A DNA stretch of 64,000 nucleotides, from positions 9,110,501-9,174,500 of the forward strand of contig JAILWY010000011.1 in assembly GCA_022113835.1 (NCBI GenBank), written 5' to 3'. The notes under the pieces were generated by a model. That model saw only the letters and a list, made by a program, of their open reading frames with translations, did not search any database and had not been told where the DNA came from. The stretch is from Atopsyche davidsoni. Its lineage: Eukaryota > Arthropoda > Insecta > Trichoptera > Hydrobiosidae. This document shows, piece after piece, positions 1-13,300 of the stretch (positions within the stretch are counted from its first letter, which is position 1; every line of letters begins with the position of its first letter). The position numbers and the translations under genes were made by a program.

Positions 1-1310
1 ATGGTGAAGAGCTGTCCGAACCAGTGCATGTTTGAGGAAACACGATCTCCAAGATAACAAAGTACAATGATAATGACGTGCCCGGCGATGTCCATTTATT
101 CAGAAAATTTCGCCGAATCTTTGTTTGTCTTGCCGGTTACGTGACATTATTCATACTCATTTAACAAACTATGCAAGATGTGGTATCGTACATAGACTCG
201 AGTCAAATTTTGCGTGTTTCAGCATTTTATAGTACATACTTGAATTAGTTTTTGCTTTTACATTTTTTTTTTAAAACAAAAAGACTTTGAAGTTAAAATT
301 AATATACTGTACGTTCAACCTTAATTTTAATTTTATCCTTATTAAAACTGTTTTCTTGAACATTTGAATTTGCTTTCCGGCTGATCTTTGGAAGATCAAG
401 GAAGACACTGCTTTTCAGTGCGGTCTAAATTAAAAGCATTTTCAACAAAAAAAGAACTGCATTTGCAGAATTTAATATGCAAGATGTCTCAAAATGAAAA
501 AACATCATCAGAAAAATGAGGCTTCTGAAAATTTTATACTTTAAGCAGTGTTTAAAATACTGTTTTTTTTTATATTAAAAACAACATAAAATTGTTAAAT
601 TTTTTAATTTCTGCCTCAGCATACCTTGCATCATCCATAATAATTTACAAAACATAATCAATTCTTCATTATTCTTAACCAATCAGTCCATCTTAAATAA
701 ACTAGTATATAAATATATGTCAAACGACAATCCCAGTACAATAGGTCGAGGAGACAAAGTGTCATTTGTCTGCAACTCTGAGCAACTCAGAACGACATTT
801 CAACACAAGGGCCTTCATCCTGAACATGAAAAAAATTACATGTTCGTCGGTTTTAGCAGATGTTCGAATCATGGGGACCAAAACGTTGAAGTATCAAAAA
901 ATTGAAGCAACACTCAAGAAACCAAATGAACTTGGTTCCTATGTATATTTTATATTTAAAATTATTATCCTTGAAGATGGTACCAGAACGGGGAGTGAAA
1001 ACTTGAAGCAGCTCCGAGAAACACCTAAGAATCAAAATCGACACACCTGAAAAGATGGCTTCCCATTATTTCTGAATATTTAAATAAGTCACGACGTAAA
1101 AACAGCGTGTCAGTAGAAGACGGCTCGCAGCACTAGTATCGTTATTTTTAGTATCACTACTTTATCCAATGCAGTCTTCAGGGTATATTCAAGGGATCCT
1201 CGAATTCAATCCATTTGTCTTCTTTTACGGAACTTTTCGATAAACCCAAGTCTTTAAGTGTCTCCCTCATATATACATCAATAATTTTTTTTAAATGCTG
1301 TGATTCCAAT
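1..1310. other. Intergenic, 3' of ESS2
   Basis: No gene is supported here. The short reading frames overlap one another and have no recognisable domains. The stretch at about 860-1050 resembles 8895-9070: both carry a run reading roughly AGAAACCAAAT..AACTT, a GGTTCCTA block and a GAAGCAGCT block. It is probably a dispersed repeat. The rest is AT-rich with poly-T tracts. Confidence 0.5.
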
Positions 1311-4300
1311 TCAAGTGAAGAAATCTGCAGCCTTGAGTCGGTTCCTCTTGGGCAGGTTGATCTGCAGCAGGTCGTCGGTGAGGGTTTTCTTCTTTTTGTC
1401 GTCGCCGCGCGGGGTGGCAGCACGTGCAGGTGGGTGAGCTGACCGCCCTGGCGTGTGGCGCGGGGAGGCACGCGGGGAGGCACGTGGGGAGGACAGCAGA
1501 CGGCGCAACTGCGAAGTGGCCAAGCGCTGCGCCGCCGGAGACATGGCAGCTAGGCGGTCGGCAGTTGAGCCAGTCGCTAGCCGTGGTGATGGCCTGCAAT
1601 GACAGAATCCAATATAAGTTTTAAATAAATTATTGTGATAAGTAATCTGGCATTGGTAGGTGTGGTGACTTTAGATAAAAATCTATAATTTCCACAATTC
1701 CATAAAGAATCAGCGCTGCATTGTGTGGAGTGGGTACTTAAATCAACGTGGCATTTAAAAAATATGCATACACAGTGGTTGTCAACCTCTACACAAACTA
1801 ATATAATTTAATTAGAGACAATAATTTATTATGAAAAAGATTTCCATTTTAAACTACACATGTATGTTGTATTAATAATATGCTTTCAAGATAAGTAAAT
1901 TTCGAGGATTTTATAATTATGATTCAAACGATTACCTAAAAATATATGGTTAATTTTAAGAATACTCACGACAGCATGCTTCTCTTGGCTTGGAGAGACT
2001 TATTTTTGAGGGCTCGGTGACGCTGGCCAGCCCGCTCCGCCAACGCCAGTGCCAGACGTTCTCTCTGCGGCACCACACCCATCTTGAAAGACGCCCCAGA
2101 AGCCTTCCTGCAACGCAAGCAAACCAAAGGATTTTATTTTTTTATAAAAATTTCTAGTGCTGAGAAGAGGTAGGCGTACAGACATTGACTTACCCTGGCA
2201 GCGGTGTGTCACCACCATCCAGTCGGAAAGGCGAGCCCTCTATCTCACCCCAGGTCATGAGGGGAGACTCCCCTGGGTTGGGGGAGGGAGTGCGCACCAG
2301 GCAGTGGGCTGTGGACATGGGCAGCAGGCGGGGACCAGGACCTGAGGAGTATGACAGGCTTTAATACACAACTCCAGTTGACCTGATGATGGTGATTTAA
2401 ATAGCCAGATTTACATGTAAACAAGAAGACATTAAATGTCACCTTTCATTTGAGAAACCTCTTCAACTTCTTCAAATTACCTTCAAATGTGACCTAAATC
2501 GGAAGAACCCCTCGAAAGGCGAAAGTGCTTACAAACAAATATGATCATAATCTCTTTTATATCTATTGAACAAAGAAATACGTTCAGAGTGTTTTGGATC
2601 TCAATAGCTTAAAAACAGTAAAATAAAATTTACCACTCGCTTACCGATTGCAGTGCCCGGTCCTCCCAGGCCCCCTCCTCCCAGCCCCCCCGTAGTCACC
2701 GAGGGTGCTGTACCTTCAGCCTGTCTCCCCCCTAGCAGCGTACTTCCATCCACCCCTATCCGCCCGCTGAGTATGCGTTCCTGCAACACAAAAGAAACAT
2801 CTCGTCATTCTACTCTTCCTAAAGGAATTGGAATCTGCATATTCCAATTTCATCTCTATGGTTCTCCAAATTAGGCATCATTTGATGAGTAAAATGTCTT
2901 TATAAAGTCTATGCTCTCACCTGGCTCTTGGCAATCTGGGAGATGGTCTCCTTGCTACGCTGGTAATCGAAGGGTTCCACCTCCAGCCTCGTGTTGCTGT
3001 GAACCACCTCCTGATGCTCCTTGGACATATCGGGGGAGGGCGCCTGCCCATCCGGCACGTACATGATAAAGTTCTTTGCCTTGTAGCTCCACGTGTCTAG
3101 CTGGAAATATCAACAGTGCACGGAGGTCTTAAAAATATACCGATCTATTAAATATTTAATAATTATCTGTGATCAGTTGTTAGCTAATTTAAATTGAAAG
3201 TTGATAAAACTAGAAAAAATTAAAACATTTGCAAGTCAATATATATAATACACTACAGTACAATAAATACACTTGATATTCTTTCAGCTACAGTACATCA
3301 GGAAGTGTGAGCCTTGTATCTCATCTGTGCCCCTATTTTTTTTCAGGGGATCTTTCTTGTTAACTATTTACTTAAAAACATATTGTTATCAATATAAAAG
3401 CCTATATGAGTAATATATGCAAATCCCTAAAACATTTATTAACCATCTATATTTTCACCTCAACCTAGTAATAATATCAAAGTTGACTTTTAAAAAATAA
3501 TGAGGTCATAGTCAAAAGGGGCATGCCTGGACACTCACCGCTTCAGGTTTGCGAGTTTGGTCAGCTTGCTCTTCGACGGAGGGCACGGTGCACACCTGCT
3601 GCAATCTCCGCAGGCTGTCCTCTTCCTCCTGCAGCTGCCCAGCAAAGCGAGCGCGCACCCGACTGTCCAGCTCCACCATAAGCTCCTCAAAGCTACTATT
3701 ATCCTCACTTGTGTAGGCCGCCAGGTAAGAATCTGGAACAAAATCAATACTTCATAATTTTTTCCGAGCAATAATGAAGCAGGTAGTCAACTATAGAAAG
3801 CATTTAGATACAATTGTGATCAGCTTGGAAAGTCTCAACTAGCATTTTTTCTTATTATAAACCAAAAAAATAGAGAAAACTTAGACTTAGACTGCATAAT
3901 ACCTTGAAAAGAAAACTTATCTCACTTATTGTTCGAACCAGATCTGTATCCCTGGAAAGTAGCATCACTGTGATAATTCATTTAATATCGCTATCTTGTG
4001 CAAGTATCTTATATTCATTACAGCGGGTTATTACTTAAGGAATGGTTGGTGGAGATGGTCTTCTCTTTTTTGGACCTATTGGAGCGCGTACTGACAGGCC
4101 CCTGTGCGCTGGCGGCCCCAGGAGGAGGCCCGTGCGGAGTGCCTGGCATCTCAGCATGCGGTGTCTCAAAAGTCGCAGGACTCGCATCTGAAAACAGGAA
4201 AAATAGAAGAAACTACAAGTGATACGACCTAAAAAATAAAAACCTTATTCACTATGACAAATTGTTGCAATTTTTTTTAAATTATAATTTATTAATTTTA

Positions 4301-5071
4301 AAGAATTGACTGGCAGACTGGAGTAATTTTAGGCAGTCAATTTGTGGCAGTCAAAGCGTTGGAGTGTTACTCACATCTTTCTGTAGGAGGTCTCTGGCCG
4401 CTGCTATACTTGATGTAGAGTTCCCTCAGCTTCTGGTGGTCCTTACGCTCTGTCGCATCCAAGAAGTCATTTTGAGCCTTCAACTTTTCAAGGTCAGGAA
4501 AGAAATCTCTCTGGATTATCTTTGCCATTTCCTAAAACGTCAAGAAATTTAATTATGTTTATGAATTAATTATCAAACATTTGGGACAAAAAATTTGTTT
4601 GTATGACAAAGTAATTTATTTTTCTTTCAAAGGCTTTCATTTTGAGATTATATGTATTTATTTTTACAAATTAAATTAATAAATACTGCAAGCATATTCT
4701 CACGGCAATATGTATTGGACAATTTTGAATGACAGATATTCATCGTTTTGAAAACGTCAACTTTACGTGTCAAATTTTTTATCTCAAAAAACCATGTTGC
4801 GTGGGTGATTATTGTGTATATATCGAAGACATTTTGTGAAATAACAAAACACATAAGCTTTAAAATTGAAAACGCAAGGTTATAAGTAAAATAACATCTT
4901 TGAAAACAAAGTTCTAACCTCAATATATGTGTCCTCGTCTAGAACCGTCGAGTTCCGTGCCCTCCGTTTAATAACTTGTGGTATTTTAAACACAGCAACA
5001 TCTTTGTCTAATTTCTTCAAGGCTTCTAAAGCCTTTTCTCCGGGCTTAGGAGTTATGTTTTTATTTTCCAT
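1311..5071 (-). CDS. ESS2 / DGCR14 splicing-factor homolog, nine exons
   Basis: ESS2 (DGCR14, Es2) is a nuclear protein that associates with the spliceosomal C complex. Exons, minus strand: 5071-4919, 4531-4375, 4187-4035, 3732-3539, 3100-2921, 2780-2645, 2341-2194, 2107-1970, 1593-1311. They total 1,542 nt, which gives 513 aa with every phase closing (human ESS2 is 476 aa). Visible family landmarks in order are LDEDTYIE then IIQRDFFPDLEKL near the N terminus, ASPATFETP, YTSEDNSSFEELM, YKAKNFIMY, a TPSP..ESPLMTWGE block, RRL-type basic helices, MSPAAQRLA, and the C-terminal LTDDLLQ..LPKR..AADFF. All are recognisable from vertebrate ESS2. Introns are 118-388 nt with standard GT-AG ends. The gene is divergent from zinc-finger gene A across 391 bp. 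Nothing suggests decay. Confidence 0.95.
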
Positions 5072-5462
5072 CTTGGTATGAATTACGACCTGTGGATATG
5101 AGAGTTAAAAATGACAAATGAAAGTTCTTGTTGATAAAAATGTACTGTCCTTTTATTGTCTATGAGTTCCGTACTTTTGCCTTGTCTATGTGAAGTTATT
5201 TTAGAATTGTTTTATATATATTTTTCCAGCGCAAAATCATTAAAAATATTATATTTATTAAAATAAAAATATATTTATAAAAATATTCGAATGAGTTGAT
5301 TTTACAAAAAAAAACCATAGTTCGAACACAGCTAAGCTCATCTCTAGTCTATTATACCAAAGAGAAATATTATGCCAAGGAGTGAGAGCTCAGCTGTCCG
5401 AGTCAGGGAAAATGTCTTGTTATTTTGACATGTCAGTAAATGGAAAATAAAAATATCACTAA
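5072..5462. promoter_or_regulatory. Shared divergent promoter region of ESS2 and zinc-finger gene A
   Basis: Only 391 bp separate the two divergent start codons, so both promoters must lie here or extend into 5' UTRs. An upstream ATG at 5440 opens a reading frame (MENKNIT...) that overlaps the gene A start at 5463 in another frame. On the opposite strand ESS2 itself begins MENKNIT. The two ATG contexts share about 18 of 20 bases in inverted orientation. Confidence 0.6.
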
Positions 5463-7387
5463 ATGGATGTTCACATCAAAGCGGAAATCCAAGACTCGGA
5501 AAAGAGCAATAGATCCGCTATCGGTGATTCGTTTCCCAATAAACACGAAGACGAACTGGACGAGTATATCCGCGAAGACTCGAGTATCCGCGGGGCGTCT
5601 TTCCCCAAAGCTTCAAACTTAAATGACATTAAAATAGAAGATTTCGACATCGATAAACCATCGATGTCGGAACGTGAAAAATCTGCTGTCGCCGTTGAGC
5701 AGGTGATCTCCCAGCCCCTAAATTTCTCCATGATTTCACGTCATAATAACTGCCCAATGTCGCAAAATGTATTTTGTTTATTCACTTAAATGAAATAATA
5801 ACCTTTGAATACCCACGGCACAAAAGCCAAAGGGTGTGTCATCTTCAAAGATCATTTTCTGGGGTTTTATTTTATTAAATATTTTTATTTATTAGTAAAT
5901 TATATATTTCGTAAATTATTTATAATTATATATATTTTTTAAATATCTGATAGAATTCTTTTATAATATATTTATACACTTGTTCTAAAATGTATGTTTA
6001 CTGCTCACTAAGAGTTTTATGTATATTTTAAAGGACAGTTAATTTTTTGTTTTAGGCAAAACTGCAAACTTCTAATGGCAAAGTCAGCAATCTTAATAAA
6101 AAAAAAGAAATACAGAACGGTCCAAAACCAAATAAAATTGCAAGAAGACGTCCCCCTCCCACCAACAAACCTTTTGCTTGCAATTTATGTGCATATACTT
6201 GCAATAGGAACAGCTCTTTGAATATGCACAAGCGTATTCACACAAGTGGAAAGCCTTTTGGATGTGACCAATGTTCTTACAAATGTTTTCAAAAAAATGA
6301 TTTGATAATACACAAACTCATACATACTGGAGAAAAACCTTTTGCTTGTGATAAGTGTTCTTATACGTCTAATAGAAATAGTTCTTTGAAGACTCATATA
6401 TTGATACACTCTGGTGAGAGGATCTTTTCGTGTGACGAATGTGCATACACATGCAAAAGAAAAAGTTATCTAAGGACACACAAACGTATTCATACTGGTT
6501 GTAAGGCTTTTTCATGTGATGAATGTACATACTCGTGTTACCGAAAAAGCGACTTAGTGATACACAAACTTATACATACTGGCGAGAAACCCTTTGCTTG
6601 TGACCTATGTTCATACGTGTGTAACCGGAGTAGTCATTTGGTTGAGCACAAACTCACACATAATCGCGAAAGGCTCTTTTCTTGCGATAAATGTCTATAC
6701 AGATGTAAAAGAAACAGTTATTTAAAGAGACACAAACTTATACATACTGATAAGAAGCCTTTTGCTTGTGACCAATGTCCCTATACATGTATTCGGATCA
6801 GTTATTTGTTTGACCATAAACTTGTACATTCTACTGATAAACTCTTTTCCTGTGACCAATGTTCATATACATGTAATAAAAAGGGGAATTTAATAACACA
6901 TATGCAAATACATACTGGCGAAAAGCCTTTTGCTTGCGACCAATGTTCCTACACGGCTAATAGAAATAGTCATTTGATTGGACACAAACTCGTTCATGTT
7001 GGTGACAGGCTCTTTTCCTGTGATGAATGTTCATTTGTATGTAAAACAAATAGCTCTCTGAAGAGACACAAGCTTACACACACTGACGAGAAACCTTTTA
7101 CATGTAACCAATGTTCATTTACATGTAATCGAAATAGTAATTTGGTTGAACACAAACTAGTACACGCTGGTGAGAAAATATATTCTTGTGATCAATGTTT
7201 GTACACGTGTAAAAGAAATAGTTCATTGAAGAGACACATGCTTCTGCATAATATTGACGATTCGAGTCCTTTTAGTCAATGTAGAGATAGCCTAGAACTT
7301 CAGAGATTATTTATTTGTGATGAATGCAATTTCAGATGTGATAAAAAATGTGATGTTGAACATCATATACTCGCCTGTATTAAATAA
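5463..7387 (+). CDS. C2H2 zinc-finger protein A (13 fingers plus a terminal C2HC finger)
   Basis: This is a predicted nuclear DNA-binding protein of 523 aa. Exon 1 is 5463-5702 (donor CAG|GTGATC) and exon 2 is 6056-7387 (acceptor TTTTAG|GCA), joined in phase 0. Exon 1 is acidic and contains IKAE and the IKIEDFD block shared with paralogs B-D. Exon 2 has a basic stretch (about residues 81-115), then 13 canonical fingers with TGEKPF-type linkers, then a last finger of C2HC form ending ILACIK, like gene D. Most fingers read CDQCSYTC, so Cys sits where the structural Phe normally lies. The start is chosen by its paralog-like context, TAA directly before ATGG. A downstream donor at 5769 would also keep frame and cannot be excluded. 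Target sequence and function are unknown; it is probably a transcriptional regulator. Confidence 0.88.
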
Positions 7388-8235
7388 TTCACTTGTAATG
7401 ACATGCAGCGACAAGACTGTGACATCAGATTCCAAAATTGCTCAGTACATTTTGATACGCCTTAGCATTGGAGACAACTCTAAAGGAAGAACATACATAT
7501 TCTCATGAAACTGACATCAAGTCTTCTGCTTACAGCATGTAGTGAAATATTTTATTTGAAAACACACATGCTTACACATACTCATTAGAATCCTTATGCA
7601 TGTGGCTTTGTTGAAATCAATGTCTACGTTACTTTGATTTCAACTACTATATACAAGAAAAATTTATTTAATAAAACACTAATATACATTCAATCTGTTT
7701 TTATATCGAATTTATTTATTCAGTTTTTTGGGACATCACAGGTTATATTTGTTTGTTATATTTATGTCCCCAGTTGTAAAAAAAATAATTTAATTAAATA
7801 TTTATTAGCATGCGGTCAAATATGTCACATATATTAAATAAAACACTATTTATTTGATAAATAATCTGGGCTTGTATACAAGTAAATCATAGAAAACAAG
7901 AGGGGTATGCTTTTTCCTCGAACCTGAAGGCAATCAGTAATATTTACAGATTCAATAAACCAAATATCCTGGATTTGAACCTCGCGATCAGTAAGCAAGC
8001 AAGCTAACGCTAATCTAAGACCACGAGTTTCAAGCTGTTAATGATATACAAATGTCGTTCCTTTTGGCCCTTAAAAATCTGCATTTGATTTGTAACTGAT
8101 TGATATTTTATATCACTAAAAGCTAAAGATGGTTTCTTTTCCTTTAAAGCAGGAGACAATATATAATATTTACCAAGTTGATAAAACTCATTTAAATCAA
8201 ATTCAAACTCCTCATAAAATACCGTGAGTTCAAGG
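7388..8235. other. Convergent 3' flanks of gene A and the propeller gene
   Basis: A poly(A) signal AATAAA lies at 7670-7675 for gene A. On the minus strand AATAAA lies at 7854-7849 for the propeller gene. At 7560-7610 there is a broken finger reading LKTHMLTHTH, stop, NPYAC, a relic of further fingers beyond the present stop. At about 7965-8030 a reversed tRNA-like block (GGATTTGAACCTCGCG) suggests a SINE fragment. Confidence 0.55.
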
Positions 8236-10302
8236 TCACTGGGTCATCAGCTTCAGCACGTTGCGGCTCATGCTGTTGGTGATCTGCAGCTGCCGATCTA
8301 TTTTGGCCTCCAACGTCTGGATTTTATCGGTAATTAATTTATTTATTTTGTCAACAATAGATTCTGTTTGAGATGCAATATCCGACTCTAATTTTCGTAT
8401 CTCCCGATCAATTTGGTCTTCCAAGGCTTTCATTTGAATTGTCACGTTCCGGTTAACCTCTTCCATGAACTCCATCAGTTTATCGTTGTCTACTTCAATT
8501 TCACTCCTTAGATCAGATTCGCTTCCAAAATTTTTTCTCTTCTGCGATCCTTTCAAACCGGTGTCAGCGCATTTGCAAGTCTTGCACGGCACCGGTTCCA
8601 GCTTAACCAGCTGCATGTAGTCCACTCCCAGGTACAAGTTGTCCTCTTCGTCGAAGCCCATTGCCCTCACGGACTCGAACCCTTCCACCCTGGCGAAGAC
8701 TGTGGCGGGTGGAGTCAGATAATGTAAGCCGCCTCCAGTTCCGACGTATACTTTATTTGTTCTTGAACAGTATGTCATAATGTAAGGACCACCGAGTAAA
8801 CCTAAAATGATAAATGCACTATTTTTTAACTCAATGATAAACATTGTCTTATTACTGCATGTTCTTACGGTATGTTCGTAAGAGTGTGAAGCTGCTTTAT
8901 GTTTTAAGTTCTCCGATGTTTCGGCCTCCGTGCTGGAACTAAAAACTCGAAGCAGCTTAACACCCCAGAAACCAAATCAACTTATATTCCCTGGTTCCTA
9001 CATATATTTTATTACTTCTTGAAATTATTATTTCTTCACAGTGTATGGGCCATGGAGTAAAGACATTTGAAAAGTCAAATAGTTTTGTTTAAAAAGTCTT
9101 AAATTTAGATGAGCACGAGTTAGAAACACCCGGTGGTGCAACAACACCTAGCGATAATTACCTGCTACAGGCGCACCTCTCCCCACATGGCCAGGACGCC
9201 TCAGCCTGCAGGCGCTCGTAGACACGCTGCAGTGGTACACATCGCCAGAGCTGGTGATTGCGAACGGTCCGAGCACCCTGCCGATGCGCAGCCCTTCTTT
9301 GACGATTCCACCGTCTATGTATTTCAGTGAGGCATCGTCCCAGTTGAGTCCAAATATACTTCCATTACCGGCCTTCCCCAACCAGTCGATGTTTGATTTC
9401 TGCAAAAAAAAAATTATATATATATATATTTAAAAAGAAAGGATTAAATTAGAGATCAATGAGACAGGCACTCAAACAAAACATAAGACTACGTAGTCAT
9501 CAAGAGTTTTGAGACCTCATGCTTAATCAACACATCCAACGCTTAACAATATTTATTGGATATTATATATCTTAATTTGGTGTTGGCCTATATAAAATAT
9601 TTTTTACTTCTCTTAAAATAACTGACAATACTACATCAATCACCAACGTTGTGAAATAATTAAGTTTGATGATGTGACCCACCCAGTCCACGTAGAAATT
9701 GGCAGTGTCTCCTCCACGAGGGTATCTAAAGAACCCTCGCTTGTTTGTTGCGATGATGATATCTCCCGAGTCATCCATCACCAAGTCCATCACAGTTGCT
9801 CCGTCAGGTATTCCTGTAATTGTACCGCTCTCAATTTACAAATTTATTGCAATATTCCGTTAAAAGATACCAACAAGTGGGGTACGAACCCACACCACAC
9901 CTGTGACCCGATATGTTAATCCTTTCAACCTCCGTTGAAAAAATGCTGTGTCATGATTTTGTTCTCAAATTATATTTATTATTATATTATTTTGTAAAAT
10001 ATGTTTCGCTAAATAACAAATATGTTTTTCAAAATAAAGCTATTCATTTTATTTTTAATTTTACCTTTTATTTGCTCCAGCTCGGATCCTTCCTCTTGCC
10101 TCAAAACCTGAAAGCTACCGCTGTCGTCTCTAAAAAATAAACTCTTGTCCTCATCTTTAACTATTGTATACCACGCTGCGACATTAGACTGCACGACGGA
10201 GACTCTGTAGGTCTGGCCATCGATACTCGTACATTCAGGAAGCTTGGATGCTTTAGCGCACATCCACGTCAACACAAAAACGAGCAAACGCATCGACTGC
10301 AT
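8236..10302 (-). CDS. Secreted ommochrome-binding-protein-like beta-propeller with C-terminal coiled coil
   Basis: Exons, minus strand: 10302-10065, 9813-9683, 9399-9162, 8801-8236. They total 1,173 nt, giving 390 aa with phases closing. A signal peptide is visible at residues 1-19 (second Met at residue 4, hydrophobic LLVFVLTWMCA), so the protein is probably secreted. Residues 20-275 carry short repeated strands of the kind NKRGFFRYPR, NGSIFGLNW, SGDVYHCS, NKVYVGTGGGLHYL and DNLYLGV, as in ommochrome-binding-protein-like propeller proteins of moths. A CKTCKC cluster at 275-280 is followed by about 85 residues of heptad-like charged helix (300-385). The coiled-coil tail is not something I know from that family. 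An acceptor (TTTACAG) 9 nt before the ATG implies a 5'-UTR intron. The family call is by overall resemblance and is tentative; the gene structure is firmer. Confidence 0.75.
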
Positions 10303-10311
10303 CTTTTTAAT

Positions 10312-13300
10312 CTGTAAATTTAGAAAAAACAAGTAAGTATGGGCTCGTAGGTTTTGGCGGGCGATGTTAATGGACTATGCCACATTGAAATGGTGTTATT
10401 AGTGGAAACAAAACGATAAAACCAAAGCTTGAAATTACTCGAGAGATTTGAATGAATGATCTCGAGGAAATTTTATATTCTTGAAAATAATACTTATTTT
10501 CCGAACAACCATCATTAGGCATTATATCAGCTAAGACAGAATCGCTATGTTTTACGTAGATTTTTATTTCCGTAAATGAGTAATTGATCATTTTATTACT
10601 ATTCTATATAGTAATGTCGCAAAATACTACTAGCGAAGTAGCTAGTAGCAACTCTTTCAACAGACAAACTGCATACTTACGTACTTATTTAGTCATACTT
10701 CCATAGGGAAGAATGTCTAAAATGTTGTCAATTGATAGGTCAGAGTTTTTCCCATGCAAAAGTCTTACTTACAGATCGAAATTAGTTCAAACAATCTCTT
10801 TATTGCATTAGCGTTGTTTCAACGATTGGATTTTTGGTAGCAGTGGATTACTTCAAGTGCATTAAAAATAAAAAATAAATTTGTATAGTTGTAAAAAGAC
10901 ATAAATGGGATTTTTTTAAGCATGAATACAACTTTTTTGCTTGTAGGATCTTATGATTCTAGAGGAGCCTATTGTTATCCGTTCCCAATTGAGCAAACTA
11001 TTAGTTTCACCGGACAACAGGGAGAGCCACCGAGAACTAGCTTTCATGAAAGTCTAATCGAATCACATCCATCAAGTGGTGAATGAAAATGACATGCCAT
11101 GAAACCCGTGGATTCCATATGTCTCCATGCACCGGTCTCTAAATTTCATGATGGGCCTGGTCTTTGTCAGACCCCCTGTGAAGTTAAAAGACCCGTGTAT
11201 TGACATAAGTGGAGAACAGGGACTTGCTACTTTCAGGGCGTGTTAAAAAGCCTGTCAAAGGCAAAAGTCTGCTTACAAATTATAGTGCACGCAGAAGCCT
11301 TGGTTGGCATTGGTTTTTTTGATGCCAAATTGTTATTAAATAGATTTATTTACCTCTGGCAACAGAAAAATCACCAGCACCTAATAAATAAACACGATTC
11401 GCTGAGGACTGATGCTTCAATCATAACCCTTACAGTTTTATTAAGACTTATCGCAAAATAAATTAATTGAGAGGGGGAATTTGCTTGGGAGCCAAAAGTT
11501 CATACGTCATGACATTCTGACATTATTTATATTTTATAATTGGGGTTACGCTTCGGTGACCCTGAACTGTCTAATTAAGCTTAATGTTTTTATATTATTG
11601 CTAATAACACATGGATTATTACATATAAAGGTAAATGAGATCAAAAAAAAATTATTTATAAGTTATTATGCATTATACTAATAATTAAAAAATATTAATA
11701 TTTAGACATTTTAAAAGTGGTTATTAATTAAAAATGTTGTTTTAATTTTTAAATGCGATAAATGGGTTGTTTGCAAATGCTTTTACGAAGCAAGACACGA
11801 CAAGAGTTAAAGCATGTCATGCTTTAACATGTCAGCGCTATAACTTGGCGATAATATTGACTGTTAAATAACAGTCAATATTAGTGATATTAATGTTAAT
11901 ATTAGTAACATTAGTAAATACTAATGTGTAACCGATGCATTTGAACCAATTAAATATTTGATGACTCGCCAACATTTAAAAATCTTTCTCACAATTTTTG
12001 CAGTTTGCATTAATAATGGTAGATGTTCTTGCTAAGCCACAAGTACATTGTTAGCAATAAAGGTGTCAGATCGTTGTCAAATGATGAAAGCATCAGGTAG
12101 TGGAAGTCGGAACAAGTTTGGGATAGTAACTCAATTTGCGTCTCATAATTTTTCTTGTTGTGGCCGAAAATGTGCATTCGAGGCCTTTTTTTTAACCTTG
12201 TCTTGCAATTCAAACATCTCTGACAACCCAGTCAAACATTTCAACACACGTCTCTCTTTTATGGATATTTAATTATTTATTTCTTACTTGTAGAAATTTA
12301 ATTGCTAATTTGATATTCCAAATTGATGACATTTGATGCTTTTGTAATTTTAGGTATGTATTAAAATAAATAAATAAAAAATAAAGAGTCGTATCATTTA
12401 AGGTTTAGTCTGATTTGAAATTGATTAAAATTGAAAATAAAAATAAAAAACTACTGACATATTTCCATCTGTGTAAATATTCATTAGTATTACAGATTAT
12501 GTATATTTATTCTTGCTATTTTTGTTATAAATATTACTTTGTTATTGTAAAAATTATATTATTATCAAATTTAAATATGTCATTCTAGTTGATACAAGAG
12601 ATTTGTATGATGCCATACTCATAATCTTAAATTTAAGATTTGATATAAAAAACTCATTGAAATTTTATTAAAATTGAATATAATATAAATACAAAATAAT
12701 CAACGACACAATACAAACACTACAAGGAAATATCTCATGTTATCAATTCTAGACACTGCTTGCTTTCGGCAACTATAACAAGTACGCTACCATCATTACA
12801 GACATTTTTCATTGATCGTGGATGATTTTCAGGTTCGTTGACTTCTTCTTCAGCAAAAAATCTTAATCTGTAATAGACTTAATAACCAGCCACAAATATC
12901 TAACGATGCAATCAAAGAGCCACGGTGATGTGCGCTGTCCAAAGTAAACTGTTAAAAGATTTTCAAAACTGATACAAATTGTTTTCTTTGTAAGTCTTTC
13001 CTACATTTTATTTTTTAGCTGAATAAATGACATTATCTCATTATCAGTTTACATTTGTGACATCCAGTTTTTCTGGTGCCAATCTTCATATATCAACATG
13101 CTGGCATTTTTGACTTTTAAGCAGGCTGAGGTCAAAGCCGTGACTTTTTAATTCAACAAGGACGATATAAATCTCAAAACAAATTAATTGATATAAAAGT
13201 AAACAAAATCTCAACAGGAAGTCTTCTTGGGTTCAAAGTCTTAAAACGATGCAAAAATTACAAACGCTGTTATTTATTAAGTAAAAAAAATTCGTACACA

